64,000 nt of DNA from Spodoptera frugiperda (GCF_023101765.2 NC_064219.1:9403774-9467773), one strand, 5' to 3'. Positions 13,130 to 26,519 are shown, counted from the first letter of the stretch. The notes: generated by a model not told the origin, from the letters alone. Program-made: numbers and translations.

Positions 13130-13235
13130 ATGAATTTCGGCTTACTCACGTGACTATTTGGCTAGGAACTCTACTAGTTTGAAGTCATGCTATTGGCTCA
13201 TATTCATGAGCAACATTCCGCGACACACATAGTTG
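13130..13235 (+). repeat. Fold-back MITE family, diverged left part
   Basis: It contains TTCGGCTTACTCACGTGAC, AGGAACTCTACTAGTTTGAA, GGCTCATATTCATGAGCAAC and TTCCGCGACACACA. It is older than the 1.4- and 10.8-kb copies. Confidence 0.45.
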
Positions 13236-14059
13236 ATCTACCTACACTATCGATATCTTAAATACCACTTCACTAGTATCAGAAATGACATAGAGACATT
13301 AAACTGGGGATTATAACATTCCCATAATAATAACTCAATTAAATCTTTTATATTTATGGCGATCGTTAAATCACCACGCTGTGGTTCTAAATTATATTAA
13401 ATTTTGCAATAAAATTATGAAATATTTGCATTTATTTTAGTTATATTGTTGGTAATAAGACTGCTAGTCAGAGCTTATTATAATATAAGTTAGTAATAGT
13501 TATACAGGTTTAGTCATTGGATTATTATTTTGGATTTTAACGGCGAAGTACCAATATCTCCTAACTGACATAATATTTCAAGAAATTTACTTTTTTATTG
13601 GTTTCAATGACGGTACTCAATTTACAGATGCCAATAAAATGTTTTTACAAAAAATCAATATACATATGTAAAACTATTGATAACATAATTATACACATAC
13701 CACATCATCATTAGCCTCAACAAATTATAATTTCAATAATTTTCCATCGTAGCCTACAATTAATTTAATTACAGAACTAACCAGACAGCCTGGGTATCGT
13801 TTACCAATGGAAATATATCGGCGACGCGTATAATTGTCAGTTCGATGTAATTAGTAGTGACGCGACGGATCAACCGCAGACTATTGAAACCGATACATGC
13901 TAGGATAATTTAAGCTAGGCTTATCTCGTGGTTTTAGGAGGTCTTATTTCATTTTAAGTTTTACCCACGTACCTATTCTAAATACTAGAACGGTCCTTTG
14001 GTGCGGGTAAAGAATTAATAAATTAAGCCCGTGCACCCCCTTTGTATTGCGTGTTTGAC

Positions 14060-14190
14060 TAGTGAGTTACCAGGGCTTCAGTTTTTCGACTTTAGGTTTG
14101 CGGTGGTTTTTAGTCAGTAAGAGTCTGACACTCCCTCTTGTCTTGCCCAAGGCGGGAGAGGCCATTAAATGATTTTCACCGCTTAAATCA
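14060..14190 (+). repeat. Dispersed repeat with TTTTTAGTCAGTAAGAGTCT core, copy 1
   Basis: It runs from GTGAGTTACCAGGGCTTCAG through GGTGGTTTTTAGTCAGTAAG and ACTCCCTCTTGTCTTGCCC to a TGATTTTCACCGCTTAAA end. There is no coding capacity. The class is unknown. Confidence 0.55.
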
Positions 14191-15353
14191 TAAGTACCTA
14201 CCACAAAATGTTTCTGTTGTGATGTGAAAGTCAAACAATGCACTTTCTTTTTGTTAAATAATAAGCATCCTATATATATTAAGACGCATTATATTATTTT
14301 ACCTTTTCTAGCCTATTTCCAAAAAAGTAGACATAGCCAATTTCAGGGTTCACACCACAATTATTATTATAGCTCAGTCATGTTTTAACACTAAACAGAC
14401 TGATTTATATACGTATATATCTAATACCCTCAGCTTTACTAACATAGTCAAAGGAAAAAGTAGATTACATCAGCCAGCCTCATAAATATCCAGACATAAA
14501 AACCATAACATAAAATCTACTTGAAAGAAAGAGTATACAAGTATAATATTCATAGAATCTAAACCCCCCAGACTGCCCAATGTCCACTCGCGTCACGAAC
14601 CCCAATTACTTGTAACACGATATAATAATTAACCAATTCCCTCTAAATTAAGATTGCATGTCGTTAATATTTTTCGAGCCCTCTGATTGGCTGATACCAA
14701 CGATGTCATGCTAGCATATAATTTTGGCGCAATTAACTCCAATGATATTGATTAAAACGTGGTTGATGCGGTGTTTGTACAGTCGAGGTAAGAATTTTGT
14801 GAATGCTACATGACATGAAAGTTATAGTTTTCGGAAAATAAAGGTTGCGTAAATGGACAGCCTATTTCGTAAACAAATAAGTGAAAAAAAAAAACAAATT
14901 TACAACACTCATTAAAACTTTTAAAATCATTATAATTCAGTTCGAATACAAACATTCTCAGACTTAGATTTCGAGTTATTTGTTGTCGATTTCTTAGTAC
15001 TGAGTTGCAATTATTTTCTTATTATTTTTTTACCCATACATAAGTACTAACATAATTTACTTATTTAAGAAAATATTTAGAAAGGACATTCCATCTACAT
15101 AAGTGTATATTAGATACATGGAGAAATAATTACCTTTAAAAAAAACACTGAATACAAAATAGTTATCAACTGTACTTTTTGCCATTTAAAGCTACATAGG
15201 GTACCTACATTATATATTAATTTGTGGATCAGATTTAATTGTTTTGTTAATTGGTATAATTATGTTTTTATACTACTATGTATTTGGAAATATCAATTAG
15301 GATTTCAATTATTATAATATTCGATTCAATTTCATATGTTTTTGTTTGGTAAC

Positions 15354-15715
15354 ACTTGTGTATTAATCCCAGCCTGTTCTCGCCCACAGCTGGACATAGG
15401 CCTCTCCAATGGCACGCCACTGAGCTCAATCTTCAGCTCTACGCATCCAACCACTACCAGCCATCTTGCGGATATCGTCACTCCACCTAGCTGAAGGGCG
15501 CCCTACACTACGTTTGCCTAGACGCGGTCTCCACTCTAGAACACGTTTACCCCAACGGTTATCGGTTCTTCGACAAATGTGACCGGCCCACTGCCACTTC
15601 AGCTTGCTAATCCTTTGAGCTACGTCGGTAACTTTAGTTCTCTGTCGGATCACCTCGTTACGGATTTGATCCTTCAGAGAGACTCCGAGCATAGCTCTCT
15701 CCATAGCTCGCTAAA
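15354..15715 (-). pseudogene. RTE LINE C-terminal fragment
   Basis: Minus-strand coding resembles the C-terminus of the intact LINE at 53.4-53.7 kb: MERAMLGVSLKDQIRN, KWQWAGHICRRTDNRWGKR, EWRP, GRPSARW. An in-frame TGA interrupts it near 15424, after which IGEAYVQLWARTGW follows. Sequence differences show a second RTE family. There is no TGA-repeat tail at its lower end. Confidence 0.7.
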
Positions 15716-16387
15716 AAAACAATGAAGATTGGTTTTGTCCCGAAGTTAATGTGCTGGAAAATTATTTAAATACATATTGCCATACGTTCAATTTGAGACC
15801 ACATAAAGTATTCTTTGAAAACCGACGTGAAAAAATATTACAAACTCAAAAATTATATACAAATATGAAAAGGAACTAAACGCTTTAGCAAAAGTAAAGT
15901 ACCTAATAGTCAAACATCACTTGTTCAACTATTTAAAACCGACTTAAATCAAAAAGAACATTTGAAATAAAAGCATCCAACAAAAAGGGTTTGCTCAATG
16001 AATTACAAAACTCCATTCCATTAATACGCGTTGAGTAACACCCAATCGTTACGTATAGTTTGGCTCCAATAAGATAAACAAACAATTTTAACAAATGTTG
16101 TATGAAAACAAATAAAATGTCTGTGGCATTATTTCGAGAACAAAACACTGACGGCACCTGGCAACTTAGCGTGTCATGAAAATTTACTAAAAATAAAATG
16201 TATCCCTTTTGAAAAAGTGAGGGTTAGGAACAGAAGTTTCATTGTGTAGTGTTTTGCTAGTAGAAAGTGTTTAGGACACATTTTTGTTCCTGAATAGATT
16301 GGTAAAAATACAGACCTATAGATATTATTTAGAACCCATTAATGTTATAAGTGTATACCAGTTGCAACTGGTGAAAAATAAATGTCA

Positions 16388-16465
16388 TGTAATAGGGATT
16401 GAGCTTATTGGCATACAATGACCTTGATATTGATATTGATCAGACTCCATGATATTGCTGTGCAC
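16388..16465 (-). repeat. Partial SINE copy
   Basis: Short decayed piece of the same SINE family. It keeps the minus-strand forms of GGAGTCTG and of the ATGCCAATAAGCTCAATCCC block. Box B is absent. Confidence 0.4.
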
Positions 16466-16469
16466 TATC

Positions 16470-16580
16470 TAGTGGGTTACCGGGGCTCAGGTTCAAAAAT
16501 CAGGAGTAGTAACGGCGTGGTTTTTAGTCAGTAAGAGTCTGATGGTCTCGCTCTTGTCTCGCCCATATGCGTGAGAAGTC
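16470..16580 (+). repeat. TCAGTAAGAGTCTGA repeat, copy 2
   Basis: It starts GTGGGTTACCGGGGCTCAG, carries GGTTTTTAGTCAGTAAGAG and CTCTTGTCTCGCCC, and decays towards the end. It directly follows a SINE fragment. Confidence 0.5.
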
Positions 16581-17184
16581 TTTGGACATACCATGATATG
16601 ACTGTCAATTTTCTAAAAACCAAAAAGCCTAAAAATTCTTTCACCGACCCTGAAATGGAACAAAATCAAAACTCCTTTGTTTGAAAATCATGTTCGAAGC
16701 ATTACTAACAACTACCAATCACATAATCTTCCCTGAACAGTTTTCCTTCTGCCTCTTATCTGTGCAATAAAACTTACAAACCGCTTACTCTGTCGTCACA
16801 AAGACGAGGCGAAGGCGACAAAGATCGTAAACGTCTTAGTACTAAAATTAAATTGTGAGCTCCTTAATCAAGTGATGAGCCTATTGTAGCAAGCAAATTA
16901 TGTGAAGATTTACTGCTGTGCGGACTGAAAGCGGGAAGGAATGTTAGAAAAATGCTTTTTTAAATGTTGAAATTGAAGCGGAGTTATTTTAATTAGTAAC
17001 TGAAAATTGTTTGTACGTTTTGTTGGCAAATCTTTGGCTTAACAAACGATAACACAAGCATTAAATCACACAAAATTAAAAGACCTTTACCAACTAACTA
17101 CAATACTTGGCATGATTATCATTGAAAAAAGTAGTTTCGACTATATACCATTCAATTTTTAACACCAGGTTCAATTTCTAATGC

Positions 17185-17325
17185 CAAGCCATTAAAGATT
17201 TCGGGCAACGTCGTGCGTCTGAACAAGCTGCTCATGATGAAGTCCCTTTGTGACTCAAAACTAGTAGAGCTTTTCTCCACTAATAATAATACGTGAGTAA
17301 ACCGCGATTTATTATGTCTCGACGA
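17185..17325 (-). repeat. Relative of the TTAA MITE, minus strand
   Basis: The minus strand reads CGCGGTTTACTCACGTATTA, AAAGCTCTACTAGTTTTGAG and CTTCATCATGAGCAGC, in the same order as at 12.24 kb. Clear termini were not found. Confidence 0.5.
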
Positions 17326-18607
17326 TAGTTATTATAAAAATATTTCAGAAATCAATAAGACGCTTGGGAATCAAACCTAAGATATCGGTATCGTTATTGC
17401 CTTACAATGACTCCATCACCAGTTTACAAGGGAAAACACAAATATCATCTGAATTTAACGACTTCTGCACTTTAGAGCCGTTCAAAATCTCTACAGATTA
17501 CGGCAGTCACCCAGCCACAGACTATTTATAATCGTTCAGTTTAAAGACTCAGCGGTTTACACTGAATTTCGAGACAAACTTGTCTCATAAATGACATTCC
17601 TCGTGGCCTGAACGTTGAAGAATTATCGTTTCAAGTTCTATTTGATGAATTCAGGCGTTGGAACTACCATCCAGCTTAAGGTGAGCTATTCTCGCGTTCG
17701 TGTTCACTGTCAAATGTACTCGGATGGTGGATGTGTGATACTTTGTTTGTAGGGTGAGTGTGAGATCTGTTGGTGGGGAGACTATGTAGCGTAATTATTT
17801 GCTGTACAGTATAGATAAAATGTTTGTTGTGATTCAGGTAATGACAACTTTAATATAGGTAATAATCCTGGTCTTAAAACAGGTTTTTGGAACATCTTTC
17901 TGGATAACTTTAATTGCTTTTATTACCACACTAGCATCACAACAAACTTTTTGTGTTTTATCATAAGTTTGTTTATCATACATTTTTTACATATAGTGTT
18001 TAATGATACACACAATACTTCATCAGTAGTCTCAGTTGTTAAGCTTACAAAGTATTTATGCACCTAAATATACAACATTGTCAACATTTTAACAATCTAA
18101 TTTAAACGTGTGGTTACCTTATTCGCAGATCTCACAAAGTTGGGCGACATATCGCGAAGTGAAGAGAGGGAGCTAAGCAAAGGATTTTGTATCTTAAACT
18201 TAAGCGGATAAGAATTAAATCGTATTGTTAATGGAATTATTAACACGTGTACTAATAAATTAAACTGTGAGATGAGTTGTTATATTATTTTAGAAAAGCA
18301 AATGGAAGGCATGAATATACAACAGATATAGCAGTTTGCAAAACAAATAATTTGTACGGATTTCGAATATCTCGTAGCAGATATTTGAGGAACTAAGAAT
18401 GTTGTGAATGTGGCGTTCGTGCTTATTTTATGTGTCTCTGTGTGTGTTTTCAGCTTATTCCTTTAATAAACACAATATTGTTCGTAATTTATGAAATGTT
18501 TGTTAGTAACCAATCGTTGTGAAGGTATGAACATAAATTGGCGTTAATAAAACAATTTGTTAGTTGTCGTGTTTCATAAGTTGTTAATAATGATGTTCTA
18601 CAATTAA

Positions 18608-18720
18608 ATTCTCCAAAAAGCCGGCAACGCACTTATAACGCCTCTGGTGTTTCAAGTGGCCATGGGCGATTGCTTACCATCAGATGATCCATCTGCTCGT
18701 TTACGGGTTTATTCCATAAA
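18608..18720 (+). repeat. LINE-tail-like dispersed repeat, 3' third
   Basis: It runs from AAAAAGCCGGCAACGCAC through GCCTCTGGTGTTTC to CGATTGCTTACCATCAG and ends in an A-run (CCATAAAAAAAC). It is 5'-truncated. Confidence 0.55.
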
Positions 18721-19404
18721 AAAACAATATATCTTTGTCGACTGGTGTTATTAACTCCATTAAAATAACATCAATATTATTTCACACTTTGAACCGTCTG
18801 AAAATATTAAAATAGAAAAAAATCTATTAAGATATTGAATGTGACACTTGAAGCTCAATTCGCACTCGAGACGACTTGAACCAAGTCAATCTATACTATT
18901 AAAAGTCTACATAATATTGTTTACCCTTTATATCAAATAACAAAACAACAGAAATAAAACATTCCACGACTACCAAAAGGTCTCTTCATCAGATTTCATC
19001 AGACGTCTTAAATCAAAGCCCCGAGTATCTCCGAGGATTCCCGAAGCTTCCCGAAGTCCAACTAAGCTACACTTAGTTAGTTTTTAATTAAGATTGAGAG
19101 TAATCTACGCTACCGATTGTCCACTGTACCGGTAAAAGTCATCGGGAGACTGAAAAGCAAAGTTGTCTTGAAGAAAATAATCGAAAATACTCTTTTATTT
19201 TCTATTGAAACCGGTGACTGCTTCTTACTGAAGGAACCTACAATATGTGTGGTCGGATTTGCTAGTTTAATAGTTTTTTGAAATAAATAGGTAGATACTT
19301 ATTAGTTTATTGTATTATTTGTTAATCTTACAAGATTCCCAACTGAATTACGAAATAAAACCTGCCACAAACTGTCGTCCTAGGTCTGGATGTGACCCAC
19401 AACG

Positions 19405-19505
19405 GAAGAGAGAAGAATCCTGGGCCAGGATGTTTTTAGGCAGTAAGAGTCTGATACTTAAACTCTCACCTCGCTCAAGGCCAAAAGTCATTAGATGATT
19501 TTAAC
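19405..19505 (+). repeat. TCAGTAAGAGTCTGA repeat, copy 3
   Basis: It has GTTTTTAGGCAGTAAGAGTC, CTCTCACCTCGCTCAAGGCC and ATTAGATGATTTTAACC. The 5' part is degraded. Confidence 0.5.
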
Positions 19506-21003
19506 CTAAAATAATAGGTTAGTTTTATAATCGTTATTTAGTAATCTCATGCATTAGATTTATATGCATGTCGCAAACCCCAACTATGCGCAACCTGAAA
19601 CACAAAACTGTCATGAGATAGAGATTTTTCCCATTTATAACATAAATCATTTTTACAAACCGAATCTTTGTTTGGTTCTCTCTATTTATGTCTTTATACA
19701 TACAATAGAGAAATTTTCGACAAGAAACTAATATCACTAATAGATACAAACTCAAAACACTCAAGTACAGGAACAAACAGTATATAATTAATACCTTCAT
19801 TTAGTAGTAGCGACAATTCTGCCGGTGACAGGACATGCGTCATAATTCTTAGTTTGTTTGTTTGTCTGTGCTGTTAAATATACGAGTTCTTGCACTCTGG
19901 TTTGCGCATAAATCAACGCTGCCTAGCGGCTTATTAATTTTATGATGCTGTGTTGCTGGATGTGGCAAGCTTTGTTAGTTTTAATTTGTATGGAAAAGAG
20001 AAAATGTTGTATTTATTTTTGTGTGTATACGGAACGCTCCTGAAAAACACTTTTTTTGCTTTCGTTATTTTAATCATTTTTGTTTTCGTGTTTTTCATAC
20101 AAACATCAGCCTTAAGCATTCAATTATAAGTATTATTGTATAAAAGAAACATTGCAACAACTATTTCTTTGAAAATAACACTCGCTTTTTACCGTGTCTG
20201 TTCGCTTGCTTGAGACGTTTGGGAGCATTCCGTTTACATCCTGTATTACTCGGTGTTTACCTAGTGCTATGTTAGCCGGGTACAGCTAGGTTAGTCAGAA
20301 TGATTTATAAAATCACACACAACGGGCTGTGTGTCATGTCATGGGCGACAGTTCTCTGCTGAACTTTGGGCCTCTACTACATAAAAGAGTTAGTCAGAAT
20401 CTTCACTGTTGGCAAGTTGAACATTTCAGATAACAGAGAACTCCTAACAGAGAATTTGTATGAAACCTGTGTGAAGGCAGGCAAACATTTTTGACTGACA
20501 CGAGCTGTTTGTTGTAGATGATGATGATGATGTGATTTACCAAAGATAAACACTTAAAATTATTCCAAATTATTTAAATTTTAGTTTTACGATAGTTTTC
20601 TCCAAATTAGACGTATCCAGAAACCCTAAAGCAATGTGAAGGTAATAATATAAGATTGTATCTAAGGTGCGATTGTCGAGGCTTGCACTGTGACGTATAT
20701 GCGGGATTTTGTGTACACCTCGCAACAATGTTGGAAACTTTCGGAAATAAAACTGCTACTACACGTATATCAAGAGTCTGAAATAGAAATCACTTATAAT
20801 AAATACCGTAACGTAGTAATTAAATATTTATGTAGGCTCCAGTAAACATAGACCAAAAGAAAATGCCTAAATTGTGCTAATTCTAGTGTAAGCAGCAGCT
20901 TAAATCTATAAATTATAGTCCCTTTAGTTTTTATACAACCCAATGGTAGAATTTCATAGCTGCCGTAGAGCTGACAATTTATTCTACTCTGTCTCTGTCA
21001 TCA

Positions 21004-21290
21004 CCATACAGTTTCCATAAGGGTGCGCTATGCTGCGAGGATATAATAGCTAAGCTGTGAAACTACGTGACCTTTTCTACTGATACTAAGCTATGTAGCG
21101 GTGCGAGTAAGATGTGCTATGAAAATGCGCCACCGCAAAGTAGCTGCGCGAGGATGATTCGCAGCTACGTAAGCTCTAGTATGCGAAGTATTGATAGTAG
21201 GAAAGACATTCATAGCACGCAACCATAGTACGCACATCCATAGCACACATCCATAGTAAAAACACGCACCAACACGCATCCTTCCATATA
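21004..21290 (+). repeat. Repeat family with internal units, longer copy
   Basis: It has AAGCTATGTAGCGGTGCGAG, GCAAAGTAGCTGCGCGAGGA and ATGCGAAGTATTGATAGTAG, as in the 0.9-kb copy. It continues with a short tandem array of CATCCATAGCAC-like units (about 21205-21280), which the first copy lacks. Confidence 0.45.
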
Positions 21291-22324
21291 AAAATAATAT
21301 ATCTTAGTTGAATCTGTTTCATCATCAATGTGTACCCATGGATATGATTGTTGGATGCCAAACGCATCCACAGCAACGTAGCATAACGTATCTCTGGTGG
21401 AAAATACCCTTATACCTCACTATCATTTTGCCCATTTCTTTTCATTATCGTTATTCACACTCACTTCCATTTTCATAAGACTACAGCTAAAACTAAAAAC
21501 AGTACTATAATCCCCACTCTAAAACTACTTCAGCAAATTAATCTGTTCTCTGCTAACTGTACAGAAGATAACTCTATTTGTACCCGCCTCGCGAAGACGT
21601 TTCGCGGTTATTATTAAAAACTTGTTTCTTGCAAAACGTTATGAATTGTGACTAAAATAGGAAGCCTGGTGCTTTGAGCTCGTTTCTGTTTGTTGTTTTG
21701 CTACTGCTTTGTGTAAAATCTCTTTGATTGTTCCTTGTTATTAATGGTAGATCCCTAGAATTGCTTTTAGTATTGAAAATTGCTTTCAGGATTGAAACTG
21801 GTTATATACACAGTAGTTTTGGTGGTTTGGGCTGCGAAGCAATAACAGTGCTTATCATCAGGTGATTAATAAAGAAGAATAAGGCGAACCTCGACTAAAA
21901 AAAAAATCCGAAGTAAAAGTCTAGTGAGGCAATGATTTTATAACCAACTCTCATTTTTAATCTTTCCTTTCTAAAATCTCAAGCGATTCACCTAAAGATC
22001 TGCCAATTTATTTTCGCAGCTTAATAATACCTCTCGGAACTATTCTTTCGGGCAAAAGCCTTCCATTGTACGTAAACCATAAAGATGAAATTTAAGGGGG
22101 TTGTTAGATAAAGATAGTTTAGAAACCATTTTAGGATTAAAAAAGGGAGAATGGGGTATAAACAAATGGATCAAGCCCCTTGAGGCGTATGTAAGTAGCT
22201 AACGCATAATATTAAATCATGCCTTTAATTCCATGATATATCAATATGCATGCACATCATATGGCAGAGGTGCATATATCAATGTAAGATTTGTCAAGAC
22301 TTTTGTTCTACTTCTGTACCAGTC

Positions 22325-22395
22325 CAGACTGTGTGATGCTACTAAATAGTGAACTAATCCGGGAATCGAACCCGAGGTCCTTTTCTCAGCGAGGT
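22325..22395 (-). repeat. tRNA-like head of a SINE, minus strand
   Basis: Read on the minus strand it contains GGTTCGATTCCCGG, a box B motif, in a SINE-like context (minus form of CCAGACTGTGTGATG next to it). It lies just downstream of the gene's probable 3' end. It is too short and decayed to be a working tRNA gene. Confidence 0.4.
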
Positions 22396-22449
22396 GAGGA
22401 GAATAGAGCATGAGTACCTAAGCATAGAATACAAATAAAACAAAGGTTT

Positions 22450-23525
22450 CTTAAAAATGTATTTATTTTTCATTTTATTGTGCTCTTCAATATTTATTAA
22501 ACGGACATCTTGTCCCATGAAATTTAATTACATAATTGTTGCAACTCTCGATACTATACAAAAATGAAACAATAAAATCGAATAAAATAAATAGTTATTA
22601 CTTAAATTAAATAAACAGAATTAAAAACAAAAACAATTTTCCGACTACGTACGGTAGATACAATAATTTTCAATTTACAATACAAACAAAATTCTTGGGT
22701 TTACGATAGGGAAAGAAATGTTAACGTAGAAATATAAAAGCAGACTAAATAAAAAGCTAAAAAAGCAGCAGAGTCGAAATACTTTTAGAGTTGTAAAAAC
22801 AAATCGACGGATAGGAATTCGATACATTAACTTTAGCACCAAATTACAAAATCAGATAGTAGAGTTAGTCCAAACAAAAAAAAAAACGGTGTGATAAATA
22901 TATTTGAATGAGAAGTGGTACCTTTAATATGATATGATTATAAAATTCAACTTACTATTCTTAAATAATTAATTTAACTACAATTTTGTACATTATCTAC
23001 AAATTCAGAAATTCATTTACATCATTATCCCTCCATTGTTTTTACACATGATCAATCATTAACTTGATAAGGTTCACAATTATTGTGATAATTTAAGGAC
23101 TAGTTCGAAACTTACTAGGACGAAACCGCTATAGCTACCTAAAAATATGGTCACATGAATTTTGTACAAAACCATCGCTATACCAGCTAATAAAAATAAC
23201 GATTTCATCAAAATATCGTATCGCTAAAATCTACAGGGACAGACCTCCTAACAAGCAATAAATTTTGTACAATCGTGTAGAAAAGTAGTCCCTAAGACGT
23301 TTAAGGTTCATAAATATTCGACAGTAACTAATATTCAACGATTAAGTTCACCGTCTCAGAAGGCATGAGAGAATTGAGGCCGCTGAATAAGTTAGGCCGT
23401 GAAAGACAAAGTAAAACTACTAAATGCAAAATTGATTACATTAACTTTGATTCTTCACCATTCACTTCGTCACTGGAACTGTTATGGCACCGTCACATCA
23501 GTAGCCGAGAACACGACATTTCCGT
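22450..23525 (-). other. Probable 3' UTR of the membrane-protein gene
   Basis: AT-rich sequence follows the stop codon on the minus strand. Two AATAAA hexamers lie close together (minus-strand copies of 22474-22479 and 22462-22467), with A-rich sequence before them. The end of transcription is placed there by inference; other hexamer-like sites lie between, so the UTR could be shorter. Confidence 0.35.
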
Positions 23526-24170
23526 TCATGACATCGGTATTTCTGCAGACAATCGGTGTCTGGACGATGCCCTAGTACCACATGTCCCGCACGTATTATT
23601 ACTATAACCAGAATCGGAGCCGAACGAAGAATCTCCACTCGGGGGCTTCGGTGATGCCCGTGGTCCTCGCCAACAGGCGATTCCGGGCAGTTCACCGCCA
23701 GGCCATGCTCCGCCAGCACTCATTGGTAACGGTCCTTGCGGTCTCGCACCAACCGTTCCAACTTGGGGATACAGTCTCAATAAAGCATCCAGAAGAACAC
23801 CCTCGTGGAACTCCGTAGGATCAGGTGGTCCGGGTGGATGGATGTGACGCTGCATTCTATGCTGCGCTCGTCGTCTTTCCAAAGATTTAGGTCTTCTGTC
23901 CATTCGCTGTTGTCTAGGCCGATGAGGAAGCGATTGTGGAGCTGGTGGTCGAGAACAGGTTCGACAAGGCGCTGCTTCTCCGACAAGACTGAGCTCGTCT
24001 TCAGCGAAGTGGTCGTCACTGTGTAAGGAGTCGTCTGATCTATGGGGCAACTCCTCGTAGAGTGGCGCCCCACAGGTGTCACCACCACAGCTGTTGCCAC
24101 CTCGCCATGTACCACCGGCACCGCAGACAAACACTCGGCTCGGGCAGTTCGGTCGTTTTGTTTCAACCAT
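23526..24170 (-). CDS. Last coding exon: long cytoplasmic tail, ends at stop codon
   Basis: This exon is preceded by a ttttttttcag acceptor and enters in phase 0, encoding residues 288-501 and a stop. Its first codon happens to be ATG, but the upstream acceptor and matching phase show it is internal. It is much richer in G and C than its surroundings, as expected for coding sequence. It begins with a cysteine- and glycine-rich patch (CGAGG...CGGDTCG), then a second APLYEEL box (322-328, Tyr325). An acidic serine stretch and a long arginine-rich region (about residues 365-405) follow. Near the end is GDSSFGSDSGYSN followed by CGTCGT. There is no recognisable enzyme domain, and the tail looks largely disordered. 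Confidence 0.75.
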   Translation of the reverse strand: MVETKRPNCPSRVFVCGAGGTWRGGNSCGGDTCGAPLYEELPHRSDDSLHSDDHFAEDELSLVGEAAPCRTCSRPPAPQSLPHRPRQQRMDRRPKSLERRRAQHRMQRHIHPPGPPDPTEFHEGVLLDALLRLYPQVGTVGARPQGPLPMSAGGAWPGGELPGIACWRGPRASPKPPSGDSSFGSDSGYSNNTCGTCGTRASSRHRLSAEIPMS

Positions 24171-26519
24171 CTGAAAAAAAAATTAAAATAATAAGTAAAT
24201 CATTTCTATTTATCGAAATATTTTATAACTACAACACTAGTTAGATAATGGCCTATAAAGATATTTTAACTGTGAAAATGATAATAGTTTAGACATAACA
24301 ATAACTTTTCACGATTTATTTTTGCTAACTAAGAATATTTGAATTTATTTTACAGAGCAGATTCATAAATTGAAATCTTGAAGTTGAAACATTAACAGGA
24401 TCACCAAAGTTAGCCAAAAACTAATATTTAGAGCAATCATAATTTCTTGGAAGACTAATCATACAAATCTTTTCAAACTTGATTTAACGTAAACCCTTTA
24501 CCATTCAGATCTATTGAAAAGTCAATTATAAACATCACAAGCTAAACCTAGACTAAATAACAAGTAAGTAGAGGATAAATGGGAAACTTTGACAATTTAA
24601 CTAGATCTCAAAACTTGGGGTAATTCTCCAAATTTTATAGGTAACGTGTAATAAGTTTACAGGTTGCTTAAATGTTCAGACGAAATTAAATTTGGTGTTT
24701 GACAGATGCTAGATGAAACTGCTACGTTCCAACATGTGTTAGTCGACACAAATTAATGCCGACAGCCTCCGTTGGTGTCGAAAATAGCTCGAATCTTCGA
24801 CACTAAGAACAAGACTAAATACACAAGGTTTCTGGGATTCTAACAGTTTCTTGTAGAGCAATTTCATTAAAACTCACTACACAGAAACTAAATACTAACT
24901 TGAATAATACTCTAAATAGTAATTTGAACTTAGTAGCTTCTAACACAAATGGTGCAGAAACGGCAATAGTTTCCTACGAGATAATTTAATGGAAAAACGA
25001 TATTATTTATGAGTTTCTCGATGTTAGAAAAGGCCGTGAAAGAAATATATTCGTCACCTATCAACGTCCGGTGCGTGAGAAGGGTACACTTAAACAAATA
25101 ATGAGTCCAATGAATATGGACAGGACAAATGGAGTCGGTAACGTTGAATGACAGAAACCATTTCATTACTTCTTCCACAAAGATATGTCAGGTCATCTAC
25201 TAGATTAACTTTGAAAGCCATTGGACCCTCGTCTCTCTTGCGTGTTTCTAAGGCATACAGTTTACGCTCTGAAGATTCTTAGTCCCGAGGTCTGTCAATA
25301 TTAGGGTCCCAAAGAGTGGTACTCCAAAACCGTGCGTTGTTTTAGTAATGAGTCAATTTTCTAGATTCTTATTATTACGACTTCATTTAATTGCTTTGCT
25401 TTTTGAAGTTTTATTTTCTCCTAATTGAAAATTCTTCGAATCTATTATGTGCCAAAACTATGATGTATTAAAAACGAAATGGTTTGCTTATTTCAAAATT
25501 GTATTCTTTAGATTTATTTAATAGTATTGTTCTACCATCATAGAAGAATAGTAAATTCTTCGTTAAAAGAGTATATTTACATTAAAATTATTTTGTTAGT
25601 AAAGTATTTTATATTCCATTATCTCCTGTCAGTTTCCAGTATCAAAATAAAAATAATTCGTCCTTCGTATCCAAACATTTTACTAAAACAACTCAATATT
25701 TTCGCTGCTCTAGCCTGGCCCGATATTTTATTTATAAAATTGATCCCGCTGAAGTGATTGACTAGCAATCACTTATTTCTGAACGTTATTTCTTAAATGA
25801 AGTTGCTCTATCGGCTAGCGTGGACCAAATAGATAAATTGGATGGATTTGAGTGACAAAATGAAAGTTTTAGCGTTCACCCAAGAAGAATTTAAAATGTT
25901 AAGTAACAAAATATTATGAAATTGATCTTTACCTAGTCACTAGCGGACCCGACAGACGTTGTCCTGTCTACACGTCTTTAATTTGAAAATTTTAAACTTT
26001 TTTTAATAAGCTAAAACTTTCTGGACCTTTTTGCTGAAAATTGTTATTCAAATGTTATGACAATATCAAACGTCATTAATATTTGACACTGCGATGGTAG
26101 CGCCGTCTGTCGGATCCAATGTAAAACATTCCAAAATCAACAACTACTGATAAATTAAAAATTAATCAAAAAATCATTGTCCAGCGGACAAAATTGTGAA
26201 TCTAAACCATTCTCAGATCCTCTTGAACACACACAAAAAGTTTCATCAAAATCGGTCTAGTCGTTTAAGAGGAGTTCAGTGACATACACACGTACAGAAG
26301 AATTATATATATAAAGATTATTATAAATGTATTTTGGAGAAAGAAAACTGTCATTTTCTGATGCTAAAACATACTTAGGACCCGAAATTTTTCAATAACT
26401 ACATTTTTTAAATAACTATTGATTTTTTTAATAACTAGGTATATTCTTTTTTCCTAATTCATCAGGCATCTAGTCATTTCTTCTAGAATACTAGTTTGTA
26501 TTAGATATTGGTTCCTTAC
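24171..26519 (-). other. Last intron, with one dispersed repeat
   Basis: This 2.3-kb intron separates the third and last coding exons. The bulk is AT-rich and unannotated. A dispersed repeat occupies about 25935-26315 and is listed separately. I see no other exon on either strand. Confidence 0.6.
25935..26315 (+). repeat. Dispersed repeat in the last intron, unclassified
   Basis: It begins CACTAGCGGACCCGACAGAC and ends TTCAGTGACATACACACGTA then ATATATATAAAG. This start and end are familiar from many insect introns, and I cannot assign a class. The motif CCGACAGACG appears near the start and again at 26107-26116 reversed in context (GCCGTCTGTCGGATCC), giving partial self-complementarity. Confidence 0.4.

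Larger units (their letters stand above)
17326..22324. other. Intergenic DNA with scattered repeats, no gene seen
   Basis: Apart from the repeats listed at 18.6, 19.4 and 21.0 kb, a (GAT)n run at about 20518-20533 follows LINE-end-like sequence (TTCTCTGCTGAACTTTGGGC at about 20353). The rest is AT-rich and unassigned. Confidence 0.4.

Noticed and set aside
24062..24170. ATG at 24170 as an independent start of a short gene
   Set aside because: A pyrimidine-rich acceptor directly precedes it and the upstream exon joins in phase, so it is an internal methionine.
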